Assembly: GCA_003963455.1 (NCBI GenBank)
Contig: RXJA01000015.1
Coordinates: 1-63,176, forward strand
Direction: 5' to 3'
DNA from: Hyphomicrobiales bacterium
GTDB lineage: Bacteria > Pseudomonadota > Alphaproteobacteria > Rhizobiales > Rhizobiaceae
Length of the DNA: 63,176 nt
Each line of letters starts with the position of its first letter. Within the stretch, counting starts at the first letter, position 1. The translations under genes and the position numbers were made by a program. The notes below the pieces were generated by a model. The model saw only the letters and a list, made by a program, of their open reading frames with translations. It had not been told where the DNA came from and did no database searches. Shown here in pieces: positions 54,851 to 62,615 of this stretch.

Positions 54851-55822
54851 TCATGCCTCCACCGTCACCTGGCCGCCCAGCACTCTCGAGACGCAGGGCA
54901 TCATGGCGGTTCCTTCCGCCCGCTCCGTCGCGTCCAGGACGTGGTCGTTGTGGACGATCCCGCCCGTGCAGTTCTGCACCTTCAGGCGGCATTTGCCGCA
55001 AGCTCCGACACGGCACATGGAATCGACGTCGACGCCCGCATCCTCCAGCGCTTCGAGCATCGACTGGTCGGAGGAAACCTCGATGATGCGCTCTTCCTTT
55101 CCCGCCAGCACGACCGAGAACGGCGCACCTCCCGCCGCTGCCTTGAACCGTTCCGAGTGGAAACATGACGGCGGCCAGCCCACGGAACCGACTGCTTCGA
55201 TCGCCGCATCCATCATCCTCGGTGACCCGCAGACATAGACATGGGTGCCGGCCTGCTGCTCAGCCAGCAAACCGGAAATATCGAGGCGTGTTCCAGCGGC
55301 GCTATCGTGGACATGCACCTTCGAGCCATAGCGGGCGCGAAGCGTCGCGACGAAGGGCGCATCCCCAGCCGAGCGGACCGAATAATGCAGTTCGAAGGCC
55401 GCGCCCAGGCGATCGAGCTCGCGCGCCATGCTCAGGAACGGCGTGATCCCGATGCCGCCGGCGATCAGCAGATGGCGCCGTGCCAGCCGGTCCACCGGGA
55501 AGAAGTTCAACGGCCGGCGAACGGTCAGTTCGTCGCCGACGCGAAGACTTTCGTGGAGGAACCGCGATCCGCCCCGCCCATCAGGCTGATGCAGCACCGA
55601 AATCCCGTAGCGGCGGCGATCATCGGGGTCGCTGGTCAGCGAGTAGGCGTTGCGCCGGATGCGCCCACCGGTGTCGAGCAGCAGGACGAGATGAGACCCT
55701 GGTGAAAATGCCGGCAGATCAAGCCCCTGCGCATGTTCGAGGAAAAAGCTCTTCACACCCTCGGCGACGGTCTCGATACCGGCCAGCCTCAGCTTGAGGA
55801 ATCCCTTGTCGGCGAGATCCAT
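54851..55822 (-). CDS. PDR/VanB-family oxidoreductase (FMN + NAD + plant-type 2Fe-2S), DmmB-like
   Basis: A 323-residue electron-transfer protein. The N-terminal FMN domain has RNAYSL, the NAD domain LLIAGGIGITPFLSMA, and the C-terminal ferredoxin the pattern CRVGACGKC with later cysteines CTGG and PCVSR. It passes electrons from NAD(P)H to an oxygenase. Its ATG overlaps the stop of the DmmA-like gene by one base (TGATG), so the oxygenase is the haem-dependent N-demethylase pair upstream. It is the last gene of the three-gene unit. Confidence 0.9.
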   Translation of the reverse strand: MDLADKGFLKLRLAGIETVAEGVKSFFLEHAQGLDLPAFSPGSHLVLLLDTGGRIRRNAYSLTSDPDDRRRYGISVLHQPDGRGGSRFLHESLRVGDELTVRRPLNFFPVDRLARRHLLIAGGIGITPFLSMARELDRLGAAFELHYSVRSAGDAPFVATLRARYGSKVHVHDSAAGTRLDISGLLAEQQAGTHVYVCGSPRMMDAAIEAVGSVGWPPSCFHSERFKAAAGGAPFSVVLAGKEERIIEVSSDQSMLEALEDAGVDVDSMCRVGACGKCRLKVQNCTGGIVHNDHVLDATERAEGTAMMPCVSRVLGGQVTVEA

Positions 55823-56412
55823 CAGAGGGCCTCTTGCCGCAAGGCTGATATGTTGGGATCCGAGGGATGGAGAACGACGGCCTGATAGGCGCCGATACGC
55901 CGCGAATAATGGTCTCGCATGACCAATGTCACCGCGCAGCGCGGGCAGTCGAAAGCCCGGTGGGCAATGCCTTCATACACTGTCTTGCAATGCACGCATT
56001 GGGCGCGCCGCGCGCCGGCGCCGGCCCGTTCCGCAAGCATGACGTCTTCGGCAAGACCCCGGTCTCGCGCCAGCCTGCGCACGAGGGAGAGGAAGGATTC
56101 CGAACCGGCGACATAGAGCCGGGCAGCCGCCGGCATGGCATCCATGCGAGCCGAGAGCGCTTCGGAGAAACCGGGGTCGTCGGCATGCAGGTCAAACTCT
56201 GTGTCCGATGCTTTCGACAAGGACCCGATCCGGTTCTCGCGCCCCAGAACGTGAACGCAGATCGATCCGGAGCCTGTGGGGCATGGCGTCGCCAGGAGAC
56301 GTTCGATCGCGATCAGGCCCGCCTCGTCCGAGACCACAATGTGCTGCCGCGCGGGTCTCCAGGCCAGTGTGCCGTAAGCGGGTTTCGACGAACTGTCGGT
56401 ACCGATGGTCAA
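55822..56412 (-). CDS. Dimethylamine monooxygenase subunit DmmA-like protein
   Basis: About 196 residues. The C-terminal region has two CxxC pairs (CVHC and CPRC) forming a zinc-ribbon-like or cluster site, followed by RDHYSRRIGAYQAV. The rest resembles an NAD/FNR-type alpha/beta segment (RLYVAGSESFLSLVRR). This agrees with the DmmA/beta subunit that accompanies DUF3445 proteins. The start is inferred as TTG 56412, overlapping the DUF3445 stop as TTGA with GGAG 9 bases upstream; the open frame to 56580 lies within the preceding gene. Exact role (electron transfer or substrate binding) is not known. Confidence 0.72.
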   Translation of the reverse strand: MTIGTDSSSKPAYGTLAWRPARQHIVVSDEAGLIAIERLLATPCPTGSGSICVHVLGRENRIGSLSKASDTEFDLHADDPGFSEALSARMDAMPAAARLYVAGSESFLSLVRRLARDRGLAEDVMLAERAGAGARRAQCVHCKTVYEGIAHRAFDCPRCAVTLVMRDHYSRRIGAYQAVVLHPSDPNISALRQEAL

Positions 56413-57497
56413 GGGCGAGGCTCCAGCCGCTCGGTGTCGGGCCCTGCGCCTGACGAAAGCGGTCGCCCATCGTCGAACCGCGCAAGCCAGTCGACGCATT
56501 CCCGGCGGAAGTGGATATTGGAAAACCGCGCAAGCGCGGGATCGAGATCGCGCAGCACCCGGTGCAGGCGCGCCGCCCATTTCGGCACCCGCGCCACATC
56601 GCGCAGCGACAAGAGATAGTTGCGCAGGACAAAGATGATCGCGTTGCTGCGCGGCAGGCGATAGAGCTGCTGGAATTCGCTGCGCACGAAGATGTCGTCG
56701 GGTACCGTCTCCGCCGTGACGCCATCGACATCGTGCTGCCAGACGATCTTGTTCTCCAGCGACTTGTCGAGGCGCGGCCGCACGGCGTGCACCCAGGTGA
56801 CCCGCCTTTGCGGCGCCTCGGCCGACAGCATCATCGTCATACGCAGCGCCTGGTCGATAACCCGGCTTTCCGCCACGGCTCCAACCAGCGTTCCATGCCA
56901 GTCATGCCAGTTCATTCCCAGGATGAAGTCGAACGACCAGCCATAGGAAGCGGTCACCATGCCGCCATCCAGCCACAAGGTGCCCTGCCGCTGATCCATG
57001 AGCACGAAGTCGCCCTGGGCCTGGCGGGTGATGTATTCGAACGCTTCGCAGGGAAGCGTCTCGGCGCGGCCAAAGGTGAAATCCCGCCGCTCTCCCAGCA
57101 GGCGGTTCTCCCACCGGCAGTTCCTGTCCTCGCGCCGATAGGAGAAATGCGCCGGAAAGTCCCGCGCCAAAGCGCGCATGATGTAGTCCGTCGCTTCCCA
57201 CTGCGCCTCTTCCATGTGCGGCAGGACGTGATAGCGCGAGCGGTCCTGATCGAGGACGAATGCCCGTTCGGCGACCTCGTCCAGATAGTGCTCATCGATA
57301 TCGAACAGCGACCTGTAAGCCGCGGTCGGCCCGTTCCGGTCCTGCGGCTCGACCCCCACCCCCTTCATCTCGAAACGGTCGGTATCCAGGGGAAAGGGAA
57401 AGCGCAGAATGCCGGCGTCGGAATTGCGGAACGTCATGTCGCCGCGAAAGACATTGGGCGGAGCGTCGCCGCTTCGTGGCGCGATGGACAAATTCAT
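56409..57497 (-). CDS. Haem-dependent oxidative N-demethylase alpha subunit-like protein (DUF3445)
   Basis: About 362 residues from ATG 57497. The protein matches the DUF3445 (HODM alpha-like) family by its core: LDQDRSRYHVLPHMEE, the DFVLMDQRQGTLWLDGGMV strand, HRVLRDLDPALARFS and RLDKSLENKIVW. Family members demethylate secondary or tertiary methylamines with haem and oxygen, using a separate reductase. Start is uncertain: ATG 57509, ATG 57596 and TTG 57617 are in frame. It is the first gene of the unit with the DmmA-like and reductase genes. No haem ligand could be assigned with confidence from sequence. Confidence 0.82.
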   Translation of the reverse strand: MNLSIAPRSGDAPPNVFRGDMTFRNSDAGILRFPFPLDTDRFEMKGVGVEPQDRNGPTAAYRSLFDIDEHYLDEVAERAFVLDQDRSRYHVLPHMEEAQWEATDYIMRALARDFPAHFSYRREDRNCRWENRLLGERRDFTFGRAETLPCEAFEYITRQAQGDFVLMDQRQGTLWLDGGMVTASYGWSFDFILGMNWHDWHGTLVGAVAESRVIDQALRMTMMLSAEAPQRRVTWVHAVRPRLDKSLENKIVWQHDVDGVTAETVPDDIFVRSEFQQLYRLPRSNAIIFVLRNYLLSLRDVARVPKWAARLHRVLRDLDPALARFSNIHFRRECVDWLARFDDGRPLSSGAGPDTERLEPRP

Positions 57498-57734
57498 CTC
57501 TCCCCGCATGGCCTCGATCGGCGCAGGTTGCTTTCGGCGGAAGGGTGGATTCCCGGGCACGGCAGGCCGCCGTTCGGGAATGCTCCATCTTGGCATCGAG
57601 GAGGTTCGCCGGGTCAATCGTCCGAAAGGATGATTTCCTTAGGCCTACTTCAGATCGCGGCGGAAAATGTTGATTTGACCTTCGATCGAACGCAATCTTG
57701 CGGCTTGGAAACCGGATGCAGTCGAGGCGCATTG

Positions 57735-58445
57735 ATGAGCGCGACCCAATTTGTCTCGCACGACGAGGAGGCCAGGCCGATCGTCGAACTGCTGCAGTTC
57801 GCCATGGAAGCAACGCACATACCTTCTTCGATCTTCTACTGGATCGACGAGAGCATGCGCATGCAGATAGCGGCCTGCGAAGCTGTCGATCTCGACCGGC
57901 TCAACATCTACCAGTCGACCTTCTATGCACATGACCCGTGCAGCCCCGTGCGGATGATCAGCCGTCAGGCGCGCACCCAGACCTTGCAGCGCGCAGGCTG
58001 CGAAAGCGAGGCTCTCGAACTGTACCGGCCATATATGGCGCTGAGCGGGATCAGGGACGCCTTGGAGATGGTCTTCTGGCATGAGGGCCGCGCGGTCGCC
58101 GGGCTGGGACTCGTGGCCAGGAACGACCAGGATTGCGTCTCGCCGGAAGCCTGGAAGCTGGCCGAGAGCATGCAGCGCTATGTCGAGGCAAGTCTGGCGC
58201 TGCACCCAAGGGTGATGCGCGATCGGGCCCGAAGGAGGCTTGCAAGGGAATTCCTGCTGTCGAAGCGGGAACTCGGAATCGCCGAGCTGGTCGCACGCGG
58301 TCTGACCAACCAGGAGATCGGCGAGGAGCTGGCTATTTCCCTGCCCACGGTGAAGACCCATCTGCGGAGCCTGTTCGCAAAGCTCGATGTCGGGAACCGC
58401 ACATCGCTCATCGCCCAGATGCGCAAAGCCGAAGTGACGAGATAA
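57735..58445 (+). CDS. LuxR family transcriptional regulator
   Basis: About 236 residues. The C-terminal helix-turn-helix is LSKRELGIAELVARGLTNQEIGEELAISLPTVKTHLRSLFAKLDVGNRT. The N-terminal 160 residues are a sensory domain with GAF-like features (AMEATHIPSSIFYWID), not the acyl-homoserine-lactone domain as far as visible. The start is ATG 57735; the frame runs open to 56511 but that part is antisense to the DUF3445 gene. It is divergent from the N-demethylase unit by 237 bases (from 57497), and is the likely activator of it. Confidence 0.85.
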   Translation: MSATQFVSHDEEARPIVELLQFAMEATHIPSSIFYWIDESMRMQIAACEAVDLDRLNIYQSTFYAHDPCSPVRMISRQARTQTLQRAGCESEALELYRPYMALSGIRDALEMVFWHEGRAVAGLGLVARNDQDCVSPEAWKLAESMQRYVEASLALHPRVMRDRARRRLAREFLLSKRELGIAELVARGLTNQEIGEELAISLPTVKTHLRSLFAKLDVGNRTSLIAQMRKAEVTR

Positions 58446-58573
58446 TCGCCGCGATCCGCAGGCGTCGGCTGCCGCCAGGATTGTCACCCCACCGCCAACG
58501 CCGACCTGAAGCGTCGACCTGTTCCTGTGGCTGAGGCCGAAGCGGCCCATCGACGCCACTTGCAACGCGTGGC

Positions 58574-58600
58574 GATTTTGCAATACGATATATCAAAATC
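58574..58600. promoter_or_regulatory. Inverted repeat GATTTTG-N13-CAAAATC upstream of the D-serine-deaminase-like gene
   Basis: A perfect 7-base dyad 19-45 bases upstream of ATG 58619. Its right half is part of TATATCAAAATCAG (58589-58602), which is repeated exactly at 61669-61682. Candidate operator of the GntR regulator at 60806. Confidence 0.5.
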
Positions 58601-58618
58601 AGCTTCCGGATCGACGAC

Positions 58619-59923
58619 ATGACAGTTTCGGCAATGACGAAGGCCGCTCATCCGCCTCTCAGCCCGCTCGACAAGGGCGTCCCGGGAACCGTCTCGGAGG
58701 TCGCGATCGAGACGGTCGCGGACCGGCAATGGAGCCTGCTTCGGGAAGACATTCCGCTCCCGGCGGCCGTCATCAAACAGGACGCGCTCCGCCATAACCG
58801 CGAATGGATGAAATCCTTTCTCGCAGACAGCGGCGTGGCTCTTGCCCCCCACGGCAAGACGACAATGTGCCCGGCGCTTTTCGATATGCAGCTCGACGAC
58901 GGCGCCTGGGCCATCACGGTCGCGACGCCGCACCAGCTCCAGGTCGCGCGCGCCTTCGGATATTCGCGGATCTTCTTCGCCAACCAGCTGATCGGCAGAA
59001 GCGCGATCGACTATGTAATGCGCGAACTGGCGAACGATCCGGCCTTCGAGTTCTTCTGCCTGGTGGACGATCTGTCGAACGTCGAAGCCCTGGCTTCGGC
59101 GGCCAGGGCAGCGAATCTCAGCCGGCCCATGAAGGTCCTTGTCGAGCTCGGCTATGCCGGCGGGCGGACCGGATGCCGCACGGTCGAGCAGGCGATCACC
59201 CTCGCCAGGGCCGTGCATGCGTCCGGCGTCCTGGCGCTCGCGGGTATCGAAGGTTTCGAGGGCCTCCTTAAAGGATCGTCTAACACGGAAACGCTGGCCC
59301 AGGTGGAGAGCCTGCTCGGCTCGATGGTCGAGCTTGCCGAAAGATGCGCGTCGGAGCGGTTGTTCGCCGAAGGCACGGTGCTGCTGTCGGCGGGAGGGTC
59401 GTCGTTCTTCGACGTCGTCGCCGCGCGTCTGTCAGCGGCCAGGCTCAACCGCGAGACATGGATCCTGCTGCGCTCGGGCTGCTACATCACGCATGATTCG
59501 GTGCTCTACGTTCGCGCCATGGACGCGATGCGGGAGCGCAACAGCGCGCTTGCCGACTCACACGGCGGCCTGGAACCCGCGCTCGAGGTCTGGGCCTATG
59601 TGCAGTCACGGCCTGAGGCCGAAAAGGCGATCGTCGGCTTCGGCAAGCGTGACATCTCCTATGACGACCTGCCGCTGGCGCTGAGCTGGTACCGGCCGGA
59701 TGGCAGCATGACGGCGCCGCAGCCCGTGCCTGCGGGGCATGTCGTGACCAGACTGAACGACCAGCACTGCCACCTTTCGCTGCCGGCCAGCTCGCCGCTG
59801 CGCGTCGGCGACCTGATCGGCTTCGGCATCTCGCACCCATGCCTGACCTTCGACAAATGGCGGGTCATCCACCTTGTCGATCCGTCCTACCGGGTCACCG
59901 GTTCGATCCGGACTTATTTTTGA
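58619..59923 (+). CDS. D-serine deaminase-like PLP protein (alanine racemase N-terminal fold; amino acid deaminase)
   Basis: A 434-residue PLP enzyme of the fold-type III D-threonine aldolase/D-serine dehydratase group. The cofactor lysine is K80 in LAPHGKTTM, as in the family. A TIM-barrel part (residues about 45-290) is followed by a C-terminal beta domain with HGG near 317 and the metal-site region LNDQHCHLSLPA. It would deaminate or cleave a D-beta-hydroxy amino acid. ATG 58619 lacks a strong ribosome-binding site; ATG 58634 is also possible. It is 36 bases upstream of an SDR gene. Confidence 0.82.
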   Translation: MTVSAMTKAAHPPLSPLDKGVPGTVSEVAIETVADRQWSLLREDIPLPAAVIKQDALRHNREWMKSFLADSGVALAPHGKTTMCPALFDMQLDDGAWAITVATPHQLQVARAFGYSRIFFANQLIGRSAIDYVMRELANDPAFEFFCLVDDLSNVEALASAARAANLSRPMKVLVELGYAGGRTGCRTVEQAITLARAVHASGVLALAGIEGFEGLLKGSSNTETLAQVESLLGSMVELAERCASERLFAEGTVLLSAGGSSFFDVVAARLSAARLNRETWILLRSGCYITHDSVLYVRAMDAMRERNSALADSHGGLEPALEVWAYVQSRPEAEKAIVGFGKRDISYDDLPLALSWYRPDGSMTAPQPVPAGHVVTRLNDQHCHLSLPASSPLRVGDLIGFGISHPCLTFDKWRVIHLVDPSYRVTGSIRTYF

Positions 59924-59959
59924 ACGCCGCGCGGCACTGGAACGAAGGCATCTTCCACG

Positions 59960-60784
59960 ATGAGCAGGAAACATAATCCGAAGGTAATGCTGGTCACCGG
60001 CGCCGCGAGCGGCATCGGAGCGGCAACGGCAAGACTGGCCGCCGGCGCCGGCCACAAGGTGATCCTGGCCGACATCAACGCTGCTGGAGCCCGCGCGACT
60101 GCGGCCGAGATCGGCGCCAATGCATTCGCCAAGCGCCTCGATATCCGATCAGAGGACAACTGGAACGCGATGCTCGATGAGGTCTGGGCGGAGCACGGCA
60201 GGCTGGATGTCCTGATCAACAACGCAGCCATCGTCCACACCGGCTTTGCGGCCGATGTGCCGATCGCGAAGCACAGGCACACGCTCGACACCAATTTCAT
60301 GGGCGCGGCCATCGGCATGCTGGCCGCGCTGCCGCGCTTCAAGGCGCAGGGTTCCGGGCATCTCGTCACGGTCGCCAGCATGGTCGCCTTCCTGCCCTTC
60401 CCCGGCATAGCGAGCTACGCCGCGGCCAAGCACGCGCTGCGGGCCTTCCACCATGCGCTGGCCATCGAGGAGCGCCGCAGCCCGGTCCGCTTCACGATCG
60501 TCTACCCGACGGCGACCGAAACACCCATGCTGGAGCAGGAAGCCGAGGACGACGCCATGGCGCTTGCCTTCGCCGGCAATCCGGTTCCCGCCGAGCACGT
60601 CGCTCGGACCATTCTCGACGCCGTCGCGAAAAAGCCGGCCGAGGTCTACATTCCGCCCGAGCGCGGCAGCTTCGTGCGCCAGATCGGCGTGAAGCCGCGC
60701 GCGCTGGCAAAGATGTACGAGCACAACGCGGCCATCGGCGCGGAAAAGCTCAAGGCCCGTCGCGCGCTCGGCACATCCGACTGA
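59960..60784 (+). CDS. Short-chain dehydrogenase/reductase
   Basis: A 274-residue classical SDR. The cofactor loop is VTGAASGIG, with D at the end of strand 2 (LADIN) favouring NAD. NNAA and the catalytic triad S (VASMVAF) and YxxxK (SYAAAKHALR) are present. It probably oxidises or reduces a product of the neighbouring PLP enzyme or the SMP-30 substrate. Co-directional with the PLP gene; convergent with gntR, 21 bases between the stops. Confidence 0.88.
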   Translation: MSRKHNPKVMLVTGAASGIGAATARLAAGAGHKVILADINAAGARATAAEIGANAFAKRLDIRSEDNWNAMLDEVWAEHGRLDVLINNAAIVHTGFAADVPIAKHRHTLDTNFMGAAIGMLAALPRFKAQGSGHLVTVASMVAFLPFPGIASYAAAKHALRAFHHALAIEERRSPVRFTIVYPTATETPMLEQEAEDDAMALAFAGNPVPAEHVARTILDAVAKKPAEVYIPPERGSFVRQIGVKPRALAKMYEHNAAIGAEKLKARRALGTSD

Positions 60785-60805
60785 AATTGTCGTTGCGCCC
60801 GGTTT

Positions 60806-61543
60806 TCAATCTTCAGGCTTTTGGCGACGCGTCGATTTCTTCCTCGCACCCGCCTCGGCCAGCTTGAGCTGCTCGAGGATGCGATAAGAGCCCTCCCGCA
60901 GGTCCCTCACCACCAGTTCACCCGCCTCCGACGGGGATCGGCGGGACAGGGCATCGATGATCAGCAGATGCGGGTGCACATCCGACGAAGCCTGACGGAT
61001 GCTCGGATATTGGTGTGTCACGAAGGGACCGGCGAGCAGCCAGAGATTCTCGATGACCCGAACCAGGACGTCGTTGTTCGAGGCCCGATAGATCGTGAAA
61101 TGGAATTCCTGGTTCGCCGAAAGAGCCGCTTTCCACTGCTCGGCGGCCTCCGCCTCTACGAAAGCCCTGTGCAGATCCTCCAGCCTGCGAATGTCGTCCG
61201 CGGTGATGTGGACGGCGCTCAGTTCCGCCGCGAGCCGCTCGAGCGGGGCGCGGGTCTCGCGGATGTTGATGTATCGGGGAATGGAGATGACCGGCACCCG
61301 GGCCTGGTAACCCAGTTTCAGCTCGAGCGCGCCTTCGCGAACGAGCTGGCCGACAGCCTCCCGCACCGGCGTCGGCGAGGTCTGGTACATCAGCGCCAGT
61401 TTTCGAATGTTCAGCCTGGAGCCCGGTTCGTACTGCCCCGTCATCAAGGCCAGGCGCAGCCGGCCATAGATGCGTTCCGAAAGGCTGTCCCGATTGAGCG
61501 CCAGGCCGTCGTCGGCTTCCTGTTCATCCGGTTGAGTGGTCAT
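60806..61543 (-). CDS. GntR family transcriptional regulator, FadR/FCD subfamily
   Basis: A 245-residue regulator. The N-terminal winged helix-turn-helix reads LSERIYGRLRLALMTGQYEPGSRLNIRKLALMYQTSPTPVREAV, and the all-helical FCD domain follows (RLEDLHRAFVEAEAAEQW, NQEFHFTIYRASNND) with metal-binding histidines expected at the EFHF and LLIID regions. It is divergent from the SMP-30 gene by 186 bases. The dyads at 58574 and 61663 are candidate operators. Confidence 0.88.
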   Translation of the reverse strand: MTTQPDEQEADDGLALNRDSLSERIYGRLRLALMTGQYEPGSRLNIRKLALMYQTSPTPVREAVGQLVREGALELKLGYQARVPVISIPRYINIRETRAPLERLAAELSAVHITADDIRRLEDLHRAFVEAEAAEQWKAALSANQEFHFTIYRASNNDVLVRVIENLWLLAGPFVTHQYPSIRQASSDVHPHLLIIDALSRRSPSEAGELVVRDLREGSYRILEQLKLAEAGARKKSTRRQKPED

Positions 61544-61662
61544 GCTAGCCTTGCTGGTTGGTCGTTCGCGACGGCGATCGTCCGGACGCTCATCGTGCTA
61601 TTCTGGCATATACTATTCCAAAATCCATAAAGGGAGAAAACCACCCTCGACCCGATGGCCTG

Positions 61663-61682
61663 TTTTGCTATATCAAAATCAG
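61663..61682. promoter_or_regulatory. Inverted repeat TTTTG-N6-CAAAA with TATATCAAAATCAG upstream of SMP-30
   Basis: The dyad spans 61663-61678, and its right part is the 14-base sequence TATATCAAAATCAG (61669-61682), also present at 58589-58602. It lies 48 bases upstream of ATG 61730 and 120 bases upstream of gntR on the other strand. Confidence 0.5.
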
Positions 61683-61729
61683 GAAATCATAAGAGCTGAA
61701 AAGCGCGCGGGCGGAGAAATATCGACGAG

Positions 61730-62605
61730 ATGCGACCGATCGACTTTGAAGAACCCATCGAGCGACGCATTGATCTCGACCTGGCCATCGGCGAGAGCCC
61801 GGTCTGGGATGCTGCTCGCCGCCTGCTCTGGTTCGTCGATATCCTGGCGCCCTGCATCTACGCGCTCGATCCCCAGACGGACCATCTGACGACATACCCG
61901 ATGCCCTGCGCCGTCGGCAGCATCGGCCTGGCGAACGGCGGCCGCCTGGTGGTCGCGCTTCGGAGCGGCGTTCATCTTTTCGATCCTGTGTCCAGGACAC
62001 TGGAGTTCCTGGTCCACCCGGAGCCCGGCATGGACATGAACCGGCTGAACGACGGCAAGGTGGGCCCGGACGGATGCTTCTGGGTCGGCTCGATGCATGA
62101 CAGCGTGCCTCGCGCGCCAACCGGCTCGCTCTACCGGGTGACGCCGGCCGGCGAATGCACGCAGATGGTGAGCGGGCTGAAAGTCTCGAACGGGCTGGCC
62201 TGGAGCCCCGACAGCCGGACCATGTATCACGCGGATTCGCGCGGCGCCTATGTGCAGGCCTATGACTTCGACCCTGCAGGCGGCCGCCTCTCTGGAGAGC
62301 GAAGGCTCGCGACATTCACGGAAAGCGACGGCCTGCCGGATGGGGCGGCGACCGATGCGGAGGGACATTACTGGGTTGCCGGGGTCACGGCTGGCCGGAT
62401 CACGAAATTCGCCCCGGACGGCCGGATCGCCGGCATGTTCTCGCTGCCGACGCCGGCGCCGACCATGCCCTGCTTCGGCGGTGACGACCTGAGGACACTC
62501 TTCATCACATCGCTGCGCACCGACCGCCCCGGCAGATATCGGATGGGGACGCTCATCTCCGTGAGGACGGAGGTCGCCGGACTTCCGACAGCCACCTTCG
62601 GCTGA
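61730..62605 (+). CDS. SMP-30/gluconolactonase family protein
   Basis: A 291-residue six-bladed beta-propeller enzyme that hydrolyses sugar lactones with a divalent metal. Typical marks are the N-terminal GESPVWDAARRLLWFVDI (metal glutamate), RLNDGKVGPDGCFWVGSM, SNGLAWSPDSRTMYHADS and DGLPDGAATDAEGHYWVAG, which carry the metal-binding E, N and D residues. It converges on the ThuA-like gene with 10 bases between the stops. Likely part of a sugar-acid route with the SDR and GntR. Confidence 0.9.
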   Translation: MRPIDFEEPIERRIDLDLAIGESPVWDAARRLLWFVDILAPCIYALDPQTDHLTTYPMPCAVGSIGLANGGRLVVALRSGVHLFDPVSRTLEFLVHPEPGMDMNRLNDGKVGPDGCFWVGSMHDSVPRAPTGSLYRVTPAGECTQMVSGLKVSNGLAWSPDSRTMYHADSRGAYVQAYDFDPAGGRLSGERRLATFTESDGLPDGAATDAEGHYWVAGVTAGRITKFAPDGRIAGMFSLPTPAPTMPCFGGDDLRTLFITSLRTDRPGRYRMGTLISVRTEVAGLPTATFG

Positions 62606-62615
62606 ACCCGGTCGC

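Noticed and set aside
57640..57647. TAGGCCTA palindrome in front of the LuxR gene as its operator
   Set aside because: An 8-base palindrome alone is expected often by chance in GC-rich DNA and no second copy was seen.
56511..57734. A 408-residue extension of the LuxR regulator upstream of ATG 57735
   Set aside because: It is antisense to the DUF3445 gene, and the regulator's usual length and fold are complete without it.
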